Positions 1 to 10,640 of a stretch of 64,000 nt of DNA are shown here, in pieces (the first letter of the stretch is position 1; every line of letters begins with the position of its first letter). The translations under genes were made by a program, and so were the position numbers. Under the pieces are notes generated by a model. It searched no databases and was not told the DNA's origin. It saw only the letters and a program-made list of their open reading frames with translations. The DNA comes from Prorocentrum cordatum (Eukaryota; Sar; Dinophyceae; Prorocentrales; Prorocentraceae), in the NCBI GenBank assembly GCA_963575745.1, contig CAUYUJ010021682.1:317872-381871 (forward strand). Direction: 5' to 3'.

Positions 1-1230
1 CTAAATTTCACCTCACTTGGCTGCAGTTGCCTTCGGCCTCCACAGGCAGCCCCCGAGTCGTTTGGTGTCAGCTTCAGCGGCACCTGGCAGGGCCCCTCGC
101 CCTTGAGGCACGCCCCCTTCTGGTGTCGTCAATGCCGGGATCCGGGACCCGTTGGGGCGGGTACAGCGTGCCTATCGGCCATGGCCGCTACTGTAGTTGG
201 TTTCAGTCCGGCCTCTGCCGGGACCTGGTCCTGGCCTGATTCGGTCCTCGGCACCGGCCCCTCTTTGCCGCCGTGGCCCCTGCTCGGCCATTGGCTCGGC
301 CTCCCCGCCCTTGGGGAACTGGCCCCCAGTCGCCGTCAATACCGGGCACGCTGCCTCAGTTGGGGCGGGGCGCGACGTGCCTTACGGCCTTGGCAGTTTC
401 AGAGTTGTTCTCATTCTGGTCTTTGTCCAGACCCCGCCACGGCCCGGCGTGGTTTCCCTGGCACGGGCACTTTCATGACGTCATTCCGTCACTGCCGATG
501 GGTTTCGTTCTCCTCAGCAGTGGTGGAGGCGCCCGTCACCTGGTCCTGCACTCCCTCTCCGTTCCGTGGTTCCGAGTGTTTTGGCGGTCAGGTCCGCGCG
601 TTCCGACCAGCTCCGGCCGTGGATACACTTCCCTGGCTCTGGTCCTCCGCTGGCGTCTGGGGTGCTGGCCGCCGTGCTTGCAGGAGTGGTTCAGCCTTCT
701 TGTCCAGCCTGGCGTGTCACCTGGCGGTCTGCCTCCCTGTCCTCTGGCGCCCGGTGGCGACAAGGATTAATTACTGTGCCTGGCGATCTCGCTCCCAGCA
801 CTCGCACGTTGCAACTATGGTCCCCCGCTGGCCCCTGGGACGCTGGTGCTTGCCGAAGTGGTTCAGCCTTCTTGCCCAGCCTGGCGTGGCCCCTGGCGGT
901 CTGCATCCCGTTCTTTTGGCGCCCGGTGGCGACGAGGTAATTTCCGCGCCTGGCGATCGCGCTCCCATGGTACTCACACGTTGCAGCTGTCCAACCGCCT
1001 CCGCAACTGGCAGCTTCCACCCTTCGGCGCAGCCCAGCCCCGGCGCAACCCCCCTCGGCGGTAGGATTTGTCTGCTTGCTCCGCGCGCGCGCCGGCAATT
1101 GGGGTGCCCGCCGCCCGCGTTACTCTTCTGACGTTCTTGGATCGCTCGCATATCGCTGCGAATCAAATCCTTACCATCCCATCCATGGACGGCTGGAAGA
1201 ATGCAGTTGTGCGGCCGTTTTCATAAACAA
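1..1230. other. GC-rich sequence without a supported gene
   Basis: Several overlapping frames are open on both strands because the sequence is GC-rich. None shows a recognisable domain, and the longest (103-1131, plus) is rich in Trp, Ser, Pro and Arg and crosses a tandem duplication. I see no supportable gene. Confidence 0.5.
681..1005. repeat. Two-copy tandem duplication, period about 172 bp
   Basis: The stretch beginning with GTGGTTCAGCCTTCTTG near 681 recurs near 853 with point changes. Both copies continue through the shared words GGCGCCCGGTGGCGAC and CCTGGCGATC. It is a diverged two-copy duplication. Confidence 0.75.
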
Positions 1231-1248
1231 ACACTGATCATAAATAGC

Positions 1249-1465
1249 TTCCAGCATTGAAGTTTACGATGGAAGCCGTTGCAAGATACGACGTGGTGCT
1301 CCCCGTGGTAAGCGTCTCTAGCGCAGGTGGCTGTATCCACCCTGGGCCATGAAAACCAACGATCACGCATAGCTTCCCGCAGCGAAATTTGAGATGAAAA
1401 CCGGTGCAAGATACTCCGGGGTGTTCGCTGTGGTAAGCGTCTCTGGCGCTGGTGACTGTATCTAT
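1249..1465. repeat. Two-copy tandem duplication, period about 125 bp
   Basis: The word GGTAAGCGTCTCT occurs at 1307 and again at 1432. It is followed in both copies by GGCGC(A/T)GGTG and preceded by GTTGCAAGATAC or GGTGCAAGATAC. The similarity covers most of a 125-bp unit. Confidence 0.75.
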
Positions 1466-1694
1466 CATTCGTCGCCCTTGTCGCACAGTTGAGAGTCGCA
1501 TCCCCAGATGCATCCTTGATCTTTGCCCCCGCACTGACGTTTATCTTAAAGTCGCGGGCGGCTGCTGGTGATGGTGGCTGTGGTGGCGGTGGTGGTGATG
1601 CTGCTGGTGTTGATACTTGTGGTGCTATGCTGCCATCTTGGAACCATTTTGGAGCAAATGGTGCTGCTGATATTGGCGATGCCTGGGGCCATCT

Positions 1695-1795
1695 TGGGGG
1701 TAAAAGAGGAGTAGAAGAAGGAGGAGGAGGACGAGGACGAGAAGGAAGAGGAGGAGGAGGACGAGGAACAGAACAGGAGGAAGGGAAAGAGGACG
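1695..1795. repeat. Purine (GGA/GAA) tract
   Basis: About 100 bp of GAGGAGG, GAAGAAGG and ACGAGGACGAG repeats, purine-rich on the plus strand. It is one of about a dozen such tracts in the window. Confidence 0.8.
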
Positions 1796-1939
1796 AACTG
1801 GGGCCCGACCCCCTCACAATTGACTCCGTCGTAGAATGAGAATTTCTATCCTTTGGGGGCCCGAGAGGTTTTGGCGAGAAGTTTTTGAGGAATTTCTGGG
1901 GCCATCTGAAGGGGTCTCTCGGGCTCCCCGAGCTGGAGC

Positions 1940-2190
1940 CTTTTGTTTTACATGTCCAGGCCACCCAGGGGGACGTCTAACATGGTTGTTCCGAGCTTGA
2001 ACCACGTGTTTTTACGTATCCAGGCCACCCAGGGGGTATCTAACATGATTGTTCTGAGCAAGGACCACGTGTTCTAACGTGTCCAGGGTATTCCAGGGTG
2101 TATCTAGCATGGTTGTCCCGAGCTGGCACCATGTTCTGAGGTTTCAAGGCCATCCAGGGGGATATCTAACATGGTTGTCCCGAGCAAGGA
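1940..2190 (+). repeat. 64-bp dispersed tandem repeat family, first cluster
   Basis: About four units of a family whose unit reads roughly GTATCTAACATGGTTGTCCCG, then AGCTGGAACCACGTGTTTT, then CACGTGTCCAGGCCACCCAGG. The same family returns at 17930-18870, 27600-27680, 29185-29480, 36396-36840 and, inverted, at 41540-41860. Confidence 0.85.
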
Positions 2191-2194
2191 CCGC

Positions 2195-3065
2195 GTATTT
2201 TAACGTTCCGTAGCGCGTCCCCTCGGCACGTCCCGCGGTGCTTCCCGGTGGCACGTCCCCATGCACGTCGCCTGGCGCGTCCTTTGGGACGTTCCGCGGC
2301 GCGTCCTCTTGGCATGTTCCCTTGTCAATTGGCTCTTGGGCAGCTACTATGTGCTGAGGCAGCTCGAGCTCAAGATCCAGATCAGTTCGGTCAGGACTCG
2401 AATGCAAAGAAGGACTCGATCCACGACGCTATAGAGCACAGTCGCGGCATGGCACATTGCAGTTTAGCACGGCACAGCACAGCACAGCCCTCGGCACGGC
2501 ACATCAAGATCGATATTTTCAGCATTGCACGTTGGCACGTTCTATGGTACGTTCCGTGACGCGTCCCGTGGCGAGTCCCCCTGGCACGTCGCGCGGCGCG
2601 TCCCTTGGCACGTCCCGTGGCACGTCCATTGGCACGTTTCGTCGCGCGTCCCCTCGGCACGTCCCGTGGCACGTCCATTGGCACGTTTTGTCGCGCGTCC
2701 CCTCGGCACGTCCCGCGGTGCGTCCCCGTGGCACGTCCCCTGGCACGTCGCTTGGCGCGTCCCTTGGGACGTTCCGCGGCGCGTCCTCCTGGCATGTTCC
2801 CTTGTCAATTAGCTCTGGGGCAGCTACTATGTGCTGAGGCAGCTCGAGCTTAATATCCAGATCAGTTCGGTCAGGACTCTGATGCAAAGGAGGACTCGAT
2901 CCACGACGCTATAGAGCATATTCGCGGCATGGCACATCGCAGTTCAGCACGGCGCTGCACAGCAGAGCCCTCGGCACGGTACATCAATACCGATACACTC
3001 AGCATTGCGTTTGCCCGTCGCCCAATCAGGTGTCTTTGAAACGTTGCCATGCTTTATATTTTTAG
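2195..3065 (+). repeat. P/Q composite repeat, two tandem copies
   Basis: The P part is a run of degenerate words such as GGCACGTCCC and GGCGCGTCCC (2195-2320, 2535-2810). The Q part (about 2320-2530, 2810-3065) has the fixed words GCAGCTCGAGCTTAAGATCC, AGATCAGTTCGGTCAGGACT and CAGCCCTCGGCACGGTACAT. Other copies lie at 19005-19740, 21120-21850, 36960-37510, 37590-37990 (inverted), 40080-40590, 40590-41440 (inverted) and 47830-48540. No protein or RNA polymerase III box is evident, so the class of element is unknown. Confidence 0.8.
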
Positions 3066-3549
3066 AGTTCTTTCCGGCTTCATGTGTCGATCATGATATG
3101 TTCATGTCATTGTGTGTTCCTTGCAAATGCACTAATTGGCGCCACCCCAACATACTAATACTATATGCGCGTCGCCCCTCCAGGGGCGACGCGCGCACCG
3201 AGAAATCTTGTAGTACATGCGTCGTGGCGTTTTCTGGCCACACCGCTTGGGAAACGATATACTACAAGATGATCGGTATACGTGATGTTCGGGTCGGACG
3301 CGTGCCTCCAAGGAGGATATATAGTATTAGCATGTCCCTGTGCATCCCAACCAAGGTGCACATGGTCGTGTTTCGACCTCCCATTCCTCGACCCGCCTCT
3401 TCACGTTGCTGCTATTCGGGTGCCCTACCGGGATATCACTCACGTGCGTGTCCGTGCCCACGCCTTCGCGGCCTGGATTCCGGGACACGATCCCACGGAT
3501 ACGCGGTCACATTCGAAAAAAAAAGGCCATAAACATTTATTTTTGTTCC
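3066..3549. other. Unassigned sequence with a 13-bp hairpin
   Basis: No gene is recognisable. A perfect hairpin with arms GCGCGTCGCCCCT and AGGGGCGACGCGC and a 2-nt loop lies near 3167-3195. The frames at 3005-3532 and 3282-3794 have no domain. Confidence 0.5.
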
Positions 3550-3681
3550 CGCTCTGCGCGGATTTCTTGGATCTGCACCTGGGCCCCCCCGGCGGCGCCT
3601 CTGGCGCCGCCCTTGGCGCGCTCCGCGCGCCAGGAAGGGGGGCCCAGGCGGAGATACAAGAAATCCGCGCGGAGCGCCGAC
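3550..3681. repeat. Long imperfect inverted repeat with internal hairpins
   Basis: The left arm (about 3550-3590) contains GCGCGGATTTCTTG, ATCTG and CCTGGGCCCCCC. The right arm (about 3638-3680) contains the complement: GGGGGGCCCAGG, GAGAT and CAAGAAATCCGCGC. Roughly nine of ten positions pair over about 40 bp. The centre holds two more stems, GGCGCCTCTGGCGCC and TGGCGCG/CGCGCCA. It could form a cruciform or be a MITE-like element; no target duplication was identified. Confidence 0.75.
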
Positions 3682-3860
3682 AGTTGATGTTAACTGTGTC
3701 TTTTCCCAGAAAGGGCGTGGGCCTAGGGTTCTCTTTGAGTTGGTTAATCCCCCAGCCCCGACGGGAGGTGGGCCGGCGGAGTGGTTCTGCGTAAATTACA
3801 AGGTAAAGTGTGAATTTGCAGTTGAACAAGTGCGTTTTCCGCGTGCCCGCTCATGGAAAG

Positions 3861-4235
3861 GTTAAGCGAAGGCACGCGTGCACTAAACGGAGAAGGAGGA
3901 AGAGGAGGAGGAAGGAGGACGAGGACGGGAGAAGGACAATGATGAACTCTTTCAATGGCAAAGCGGCCACGCGCACCACCCTGATGGCGCGGGTCCGGCG
4001 GGACGCCGCGCCGCCCGCGCACGCGCACAGTGGCGCGCGCGCGTTCTGGCACGCCCTGCTGCCGCACGGCCCAAGAGCCGAGCGGAGCAGGGTGCACAGG
4101 GAGCAAAGCGGGGTGGGTGGGCCCCCGAGTCCTGGCTCGAACTCGAGCCCACGACTACGGACCCCAAATGGCTAAGGCAAAGCCCCCACTTCCCTACGCT
4201 GAACCTGCAGTCTACCAACATAACAGACTATACAA
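3861..4235 (-). repeat. Collapsed copy of the 13.5 kb unit (ends only)
   Basis: This stretch holds only the two ends of the large unit at 4236-17777. Positions 3861-4071 repeat 4236-4446 with about one difference noticed, and 4122-4235 repeat 17664-17777 (identical as far as I read). About 50 unrelated bases lie between. Read on the minus strand, the order is head end, tail end, as expected for a tandem second copy that lost its whole interior. Confidence 0.8.
4122..4235. repeat. 114-bp direct repeat, proximal copy (B)
   Basis: Matches 17664-17777 at an offset of 13,542 bp. It abuts the 4236-4446 tail repeat directly, so on the minus strand it sits where the 5' flank of the next tandem copy would be. 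Confidence 0.9.
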
Positions 4236-4446
4236 GTTAAGCGAAGGCACGCGTGCACTAAACGGAGAAGGAGGAAGAGGAGGAGGAAGGAGGACGAGGA
4301 CGGGAGAAGGACAATGATGAATTCTCTCAATGGCAAAGCGGCCACGCGCACCACCCTGATGGCGCGGGTCCGGCGGGACGCCGCGCCGCCCGCGCACGCG
4401 CACAGTGGCGCGCGCGCGTTCTGGCACGCCCTGCTGCCGCACGGCC
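4236..4446 (-). repeat. 211-bp tail repeat (A') with polypyrimidine tract
   Basis: Matches 3861-4071 at an offset of 375 bp. On the minus strand it carries a long C/T tract (about 4265-4312) ending in CTCCGTTTAG near 4258. A polypyrimidine tract followed by AG between tandem gene copies is what an SL trans-splice acceptor needs. That reading is inference. Confidence 0.7.
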
Positions 4447-4845
4447 AAAACCAAAAGAACGCAGCCGCGCGCGGGCGAAAGGCGCCCGAGCGCGCGCGAC
4501 CACTGGCCTGCAAGCCTGAGGCCTTCCTGGAGCGGGCGCCAGGCCGCCCCGGCTGGGCAGCGCCTTGCCGGCGGCGTGCAACGCACGCCCGAGCCGGCCC
4601 CCACGGCCTCGCCCAGGCGGGGGGGCTAAACGCTCCCCAGGGCCGCGCGTCGCCGACCCGCCGGCGCGGAATCGCGCACGCGAAAAGCGTTAGCCGCGCG
4701 CGTCGCGCAGGACGCGACTCAGTACACGCAAAGAACGAGCGCGCGCATGCGAAGCGCACGCGCGAGCTGGAGGCGCGAGCTGGCTGCAGCCCAGTGGACG
4801 CCACGAGGCCCGAGCAGCCCGTCGCTCCCCCCGGTCCTCCTCCTT

Positions 4846-5931
4846 CTAATCCTCGTCGTCGGGCGGCTCCTGCGTGGCGGACAGCGCGCGGCCCTCGATG
4901 CCAGTGCTGCCGGCGAACATGCCAACGTAGGTCGATCCGCTCGCCCCCGTCGTCGCGCCCTTCGTCGGCGCGCCAGTCGCCGCCGCAGTCAGCACCGTGG
5001 TCGCCGCGGCGGCCAGGGCCGCTGTCGACGCCGATGTCGGCGCGACCGTCGGCGCCGATGTCGGAGTAGCCGTCGGTGTCGTGACCAGTTCAGCCATCGG
5101 CGAAACGAACCGTGCATCTGCAGGCGCAGCGGCTAGTGCAACCGTCGTCGACGCTGTCCAGGCGGTTGTCTGCGCCGCGGCCAGGGCAACAGACAGACGA
5201 CCCATCGGCGCTGCCGTTGGTGCAGCAATCGGCGAAGCCGTAGGCGACGAAGCCGGCGCAGCCGCCGCCGCCGCTGTAAACGGGGCGGCCCGAGCCGCAG
5301 CCGCAGCAGCGGTCGGTGCCGTAGACGGCGCGGCCGGCGGCACAGCGGTCAGCGCCGCGGTCGGCACGGCGGCCAGAGCTGCCGTCGGCGACGCTATCGG
5401 CGCGGCCGTCGGCGCCGCCGCCAGCGCGGCTGTCGGAATGGCTGTCGGCGCCGCGGTCGGTACACTCGTCGGCGCTGCTGTCGGCGACGTCGTCGGCGCG
5501 GCCACCGTAGCCGCAGTCGGTGAGGCGGTCGGGGCCACCGTCGGCTCAGCTGTCAGTACCGCAGCCGCTGCCGCCGTCGGTGCCGCAATTGGCGCCGTTG
5601 TCGGTGCCACAATTGGCGCGGCTGTCGATACTGCAGCCGGCATGGCGGTCGGCGTAGCTGGCGGCGCCGCAGTCGGAGCCGGAGTCGGGAAACCCGTCGG
5701 GGAGCTAGTCGATGTCCCCGTTGTCGCCGAGGTCGCCGTGGCTGTCAGTGCCGCATCCCCCGGGGCCGCGGTAGCCACCGCCTCTGGCGCGAGACGCCCG
5801 TCCCACATGGGCGGGACCGCTGCTGACCCGGAGGCTGGTGCGCGCCGGGCGCCCCTGGCGGGCGAGGACGGGCGGGCATCCCTCGGGGCCGCGGCCGCAG
5901 CCGCCGCTGGCGTGCGCCGTCCGTCGCACAT
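4846..5931 (-). CDS. Ala/Pro/Thr-rich frame, possible C-terminal continuation of the giant protein
   Basis: A 361-codon minus-strand frame made mostly of PTAAPTAAP-like repeats, ending in a non-repetitive acidic tail (QEPPDDED) at 4846. It overlaps the last part of the giant frame (stop at 5745) in a different phase. In the overlap the giant frame turns Arg/Pro-rich, while this frame keeps the Ala-Pro-Thr pattern seen just before in the giant frame. A single frameshift near 5930, natural or from sequencing, would join the two and put the true C-terminus here. No domain is recognised. The whole stretch could also be non-coding minisatellite. Confidence 0.35.
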   Translation of the reverse strand: MCDGRRTPAAAAAAAPRDARPSSPARGARRAPASGSAAVPPMWDGRLAPEAVATAAPGDAALTATATSATTGTSTSSPTGFPTPAPTAAPPATPTAMPAAVSTAAPIVAPTTAPIAAPTAAAAAVLTAEPTVAPTASPTAATVAAPTTSPTAAPTSVPTAAPTAIPTAALAAAPTAAPIASPTAALAAVPTAALTAVPPAAPSTAPTAAAAAARAAPFTAAAAAAPASSPTASPIAAPTAAPMGRLSVALAAAQTTAWTASTTVALAAAPADARFVSPMAELVTTPTATPTSAPTVAPTSASTAALAAAATTVLTAAATGAPTKGATTGASGSTYVGMFAGSTGIEGRALSATQEPPDDED

Positions 5932-8900
5932 GGGTGGGCCAACGCCCAGGTCGCCGCCAGCGCAGACGCCAGCGCCGCTGTCGGTGCCGCCGTTGGCGCC
6001 TCGGCTGGCACAGCGGTCGGCGCATCTGTCATTGCGGCTGTCGGTGCCGTGGTCGGCGCAGCTGTCAGCGAGGCCGTCGATGCAGCCGTCGGCGCACCAG
6101 CCGTCTTATGACCCGCCAGCGCAGCCTCGATCTCCTCGGCAGCCTTTGGGCCGCTGTCCAGAACGTGCCAGTCATCCGAGGAATAGGCGCCGCCGTCGGC
6201 GCCGCGGTCAGCGCCGAGGTCGGTGCAGCAGTCGGTGCAATTGTCGGCGTAACTGACGAGGCTGTCGTCGGCGTGGCTGTCGAGGTAGCCGTCGGCGCGG
6301 CCGCCGGTGCCGCAGACAGCGTGGCCGCAGCCATTGGCGCCGCTGTCGGTGCCGCAGCCGGTGAGCCTGTCGGCGGGCCATTCGATCGGCCCGCTGGTGC
6401 CCTCGTAGGGCTCACGGTCGGCGCGGCAGTCGGCGCCGTGGTTGGCGCAGCCGTCGGCGCCGCAGTCGGCGCGGCTGTCCGCGCCGCAGGCTGCGCCACT
6501 GTCCCTGCCGATGCCGTCGCAACTGCCGACGTCGTCGCGGCTGCCCACTGTGCCGCGGTGAGCTCGGCCGTCAGCGCCGCAGGCATAGCCGTCGGCGTAC
6601 CTGTAGGCAAGGCGGTCAGCGCCACGGTCGTCGCAGCTATCGGGGCCGCGGCCGGCGTAGCTGCAGTTGGTGCCGCTGCGTCTGTAGCTGCCAGCCCCGT
6701 CGCTCGGGCGGGTGCCATAGGCACCCGGGGCCTTGGCCCGCTGCCTCACCTTCGTAACGTGAGCGACAAGGCCGCCCTCCACCGGAGCGTTCCCAACCGA
6801 GAGGCCGCAAGCCTTCGCGACGTCGAACGCCGTGTCGCCGCTGCTGACCAGCTCGCACTCGGCGTCCGGCACGGGCTCGATCGCCAGTGGCCTCACGCTC
6901 GCATCGGCGCTGTCCACGACGGCTGCCCTGCCAATGCCGCGGTTGGCGGAGACGCCAGTGACGCCGTCGGCGCGGTTGTCGGTGCCGTGATCGGTGCCGC
7001 GATCGACGCCGCCGTCGGCGCCGCTATCGGCGCGGCGGCTGCCGGTGCCGCAGCAATCGCAGGCGTCGGTGCCGCCGTTGGCGGTGCTGGCGGTGAAGCC
7101 GCGGGCGCGGGTGTCGGTGCAGCTGTCAGCGACGCAGTCGGCGCAGCTGTCGGCGAGGCTGCCGGTGCTGCAGACGGCGCGGGTGTCGGTGCTGCAGTTG
7201 GCAGAGCCGCCGGCGGAGCTGTAGGTGCGGGCGTCGGTGCAGCTGTCGGCGATACCGCCAGCGCAGCTGTCGGCGATGCTGTCGGGGCAACGGTTGGCGC
7301 GGCTGTCCGCGCCGCAGCCGGCGGGGCTGCTGACGCCAGCGTCGGCGCAGCTGCTGGTGCGGCTGTCGACGAGGTGGTCGGTGAGGCCGTCGCACGTCGC
7401 CGCGGCCGTGACCATGGAGGCCGGTTGCTCCCCTATCGGACCGTACATCGCAAACATGAAGGCCGAGTGCTCGCCCATCGGACTGTACCAGATGCCCGTC
7501 TTGTCGCAGACGGCGCCGCTGCCGGAGCGGATTTCGGCAAGGCTGTCGGTCCCGCGGTGGGCGTACCGGTCGTTGCAACCGTCGCCGTCGGTAACGCCGT
7601 CGGCGCCGCTGTACGCGCGGCAGTCGCCGCCACTGGCGGGTCTGCTGCCGGCGCCGCAGTTGTCGGAGCGGCTGTCGGTGCCGTCGGCGCCGCTGTCGGT
7701 GATGCCGTCGGCGCCCCTGCAGGTGCAGCTGCATGCGCCGCGGTCGGGGCGGCTGTCGGCGCCGCTGTCGGCGCAGCCGTCGGCGGGGCCGTCGGCGCAG
7801 CCGGCGGCAGCGCAGCTGTCGGCGAAACTGTCGACGCCGCAGTCGGGGCGGCAGCCGACGTCACTGGAGGCGCAGCCGCCGACGTGGCAGTCGCTACCCT
7901 CTACGGTCGCCGTCGGCCTCGCTGGGCAGTCGATGCCGCGGTTGGCGCAGATCGCGGCGAAACTGGTGGTGCGGCCCTCAATGCGGCCGTCGGTGATGCT
8001 GTCGACGCTGCCGTGGGCGGGGCTGTCGGCGCCGTCGTCGACGCCGCCGCCGGCGCCGCTGTTGGCGCCACTATCGGCGAGGCTGTCGGCCGAAAGTCGC
8101 ACTAAGCCGGGCAGGGTCGCCGCTGGCACTCCGCCCCTGAGGCTTGTCCCCACGCGGCTTGACCAAGCGGCGCCCTGGCCCTCAACCAGCGACGCCCCTC
8201 CCGCGTGAACCTCGCCCCTAAGGCTGGCCCCCCCGCGGAAAGGCCCGGCCGGGCCAGGGCCCGCAGCAGACGGTGGGTTGTCGTGGATGACCCAATCAGA
8301 GAACGCCTCCTTCAACCCCGACCGCACTGGGAGTACCAGCACACGGCGGGGCACGCCCAGCATGTCCAGGAACGCCAAGGCGCCGTGGGACACCGGTAAG
8401 CCCAGGAGCACCCGCATGCCGTCGAGCACCAGCATGATCTGCACCTCGGGCGAGCCGAGGAGTAGGAGCGTGCGCGTGGACGCGAGCGCGCCCCTGCGTC
8501 CCAGCGCGCCGGGGGGCACAGCCCCGCCACCAAGCGCGCGTGCACCGTTGAGCACCGGCGCGCCTGTGAGCCCCCGCCCGCAGTGGAACAAGGGTAGACC
8601 CGCCGCTGGGGTTCCGCTCCTCGAGCTGATCCCCTCGCAACTGGGCCAAGTCGAGCCCTTTCCACCGCGATCCAGGCCAAAATCTCCCGAGCCGTCTCGG
8701 CCAGGTACGCACGCTGGCACACGGCCGCCGAGGTTGGGCGTGCCAGGGGACGCGTGATCAGGTAAGTGTAGACGCGCTGCGACCGGCAGGCAGTCGAACA
8801 TTCGCTTGCCCGTGAACTCGGTCGTCGGCGGGGATGACCTGGCCAAGGAGAAGTCGCGCTTGTCGCAATACATCAGCGTCGACGGGCCATCGAGCACGAG

Positions 8901-10640
8901 CATCGGGGCGCGCATGAACACCGGCGTGCTGTCAAGCGAGAGCGCCCGGGTGCAAAAGAGGGCCCGCACGTCGGGGAGCGCCCGGGCGCTCCAGGGTCCG
9001 TGCATGTCCCTGAGCGCGACCACACCAGGCACCAGCCTGCCCAAGAAGAGCAAGGCCTTCGCGTCGACGTGCGTGCCAGAGCGGGTACCGGTGTCAGCGC
9101 CGCCGTCGATGTTGGCGATGATGCTGGCCGCTACGGCCTCGGGGACCACGCCGGGCACGCTTGGGGTCCTCACCCAGACATCGAGGGCAAGGCCAGTGCC
9201 GCGGTCGATGCCGCCGTCGACGCCGCGGTTGGCGCCGCCGTTGTCGAGGCCGACGGGGGGGTGTCGCGCCGCGCTGGGCGGGACCGCCGCGGTGGGCTTC
9301 CCGCCCCGCGTCGGCGCGATGCCGGGCACCAGGGCGCACGCGTGCGCCACGTCCTCGGAGGCGGGGTCGGCGCCCTGGGTGATGTAGCTGACAGCGTCAC
9401 TGACGGTGAAGCCGTGGGCACGGGTGTCGGCGCAGCTGTCGGTGATGCAGACGGCGCAGCTGTCGGCGGGGCTGACGATGCCGCAGACGGCGCGGGTGTC
9501 GGTGCTGCAGTTAGCGGGGCCGCCGGCGAAGCTGCAGGTGCGGACGTCGGCGCAGCTGTCGTCGATGCTGTCGTCGATGCTGTCGGTGCCCTCGGCGCTG
9601 CTGTCGGTGATGCCGCCGGCGCCCCTGCAGGCGTGGCCGCAAGCGCCGCGGTCGGGGCGGCTGTCGGCGCCGCCGTCGGCGCAGCCGTCGGCGGGGCCGT
9701 CGATGCGGCCGGCGGCAGCGCAGTTGTCGGCGAAACCGTCGACGCCGCAGTCGGGGTGGCAGCCGACGCAACTGGAGGCGCAGCCGCCAGCGCGGCTGTC
9801 GGGGCCGCAGCCGCCGGAACGGCAGTAGGTGCTGCCGTCGACGCCGCCAGGGCCAGTGGCGCAGCCGTCGGCCAGGCTGTCAGTGCCGCAGCCGTCGGGA
9901 CGGCAGTCGGCGCCGCCGCCGGCCCAGCCGCCGGCGGGGCCGTCGGGGCCGCCGTTGTCGGAGCGGCGGCGGGTGCTGCCGCCGACGCCGCCGACGACGC
10001 AGCTGTCGGAGCGACTATTGGGGCCGTCGGCGCCGCTCTCGGTGATACCGTCGGCGCCGCAGCCTGCGGCGCTGTCGGCGCCGCGGTCGGGGCGCCAATC
10101 GGCGCCGCCCTCGACGCCGCTGGCGGCGCAACGGCCGGTGCGGCAATGGACTCCGCAGCCGTCGGAGCGGCAGCCGGTGCCGCCTGAGTGGCTGTTGGGG
10201 CCGCAGCTGTCGGAGCGGCAGTCAGTGCCGCCGTCGACGCTGCCGAGGCTGTTGGGGCTGCTGTCGGCGAAGCTATCGGTGCCGCAGTTGTCGGAACGGC
10301 GAAGGGCGCCGCCGTCGGCGCTGCCGTGGGCGTGGCTGTCGGGGCGCCGATCAGTGCCGCCCTCGACGCCGCTGGCGGCGCAACGGCCGGTGCGGCTGTT
10401 GGCTCCGGCGGCGCCGCAGTCGGTGATGTCCTCGGCGCGGCCGTCCCCACTGTCGGTGATGTTATCGGCGCAGCCGTCAGTGCCACGGTTGGCGCGACTG
10501 GCGCCGTCGCCGCCGCTGTCGGTGAAGCCGTCGACGCGACCGGCGCCGCTGTCGGTGAAGCCGTCGACGCGCCCGTAGCCAGCGCGGCCGTCGGCGCCGC
10601 GGTAGGCGCCGCTGTAGGTGCCATTGCAGCCGCTGCCCGC
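4990..10640. repeat. Degenerate GGCGGCGCCGAC-type minisatellite
   Basis: About 5.6 kb dominated by GTCGGCGCCGCC-like words on the plus strand (complement GGCGGCGCCGAC), in 6-, 9-, 12- and 15-bp steps. Because the steps are multiples of three, each phase stays open. The phases read as Gly-Gly-Ala-Asp, Ala-Ala-Pro-Thr or poly-Arg. Non-repetitive islands lie at about 6720-6950, 7400-7520, 8090-9130 and 9250-9400. Confidence 0.8.

Noticed and set aside
103-1131. 342-codon plus-strand frame at the left end
   Set aside because: Overlaps other open frames on both strands, crosses a tandem duplication, and shows Trp/Arg/Pro/Ser composition without a domain.
4172-4804. 210-codon minus-strand frame across the tail repeat
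   Set aside because: It runs through the A' and B repeats and an Arg-rich module; no domain, and a continuation is better placed in the frame ending at 4846.
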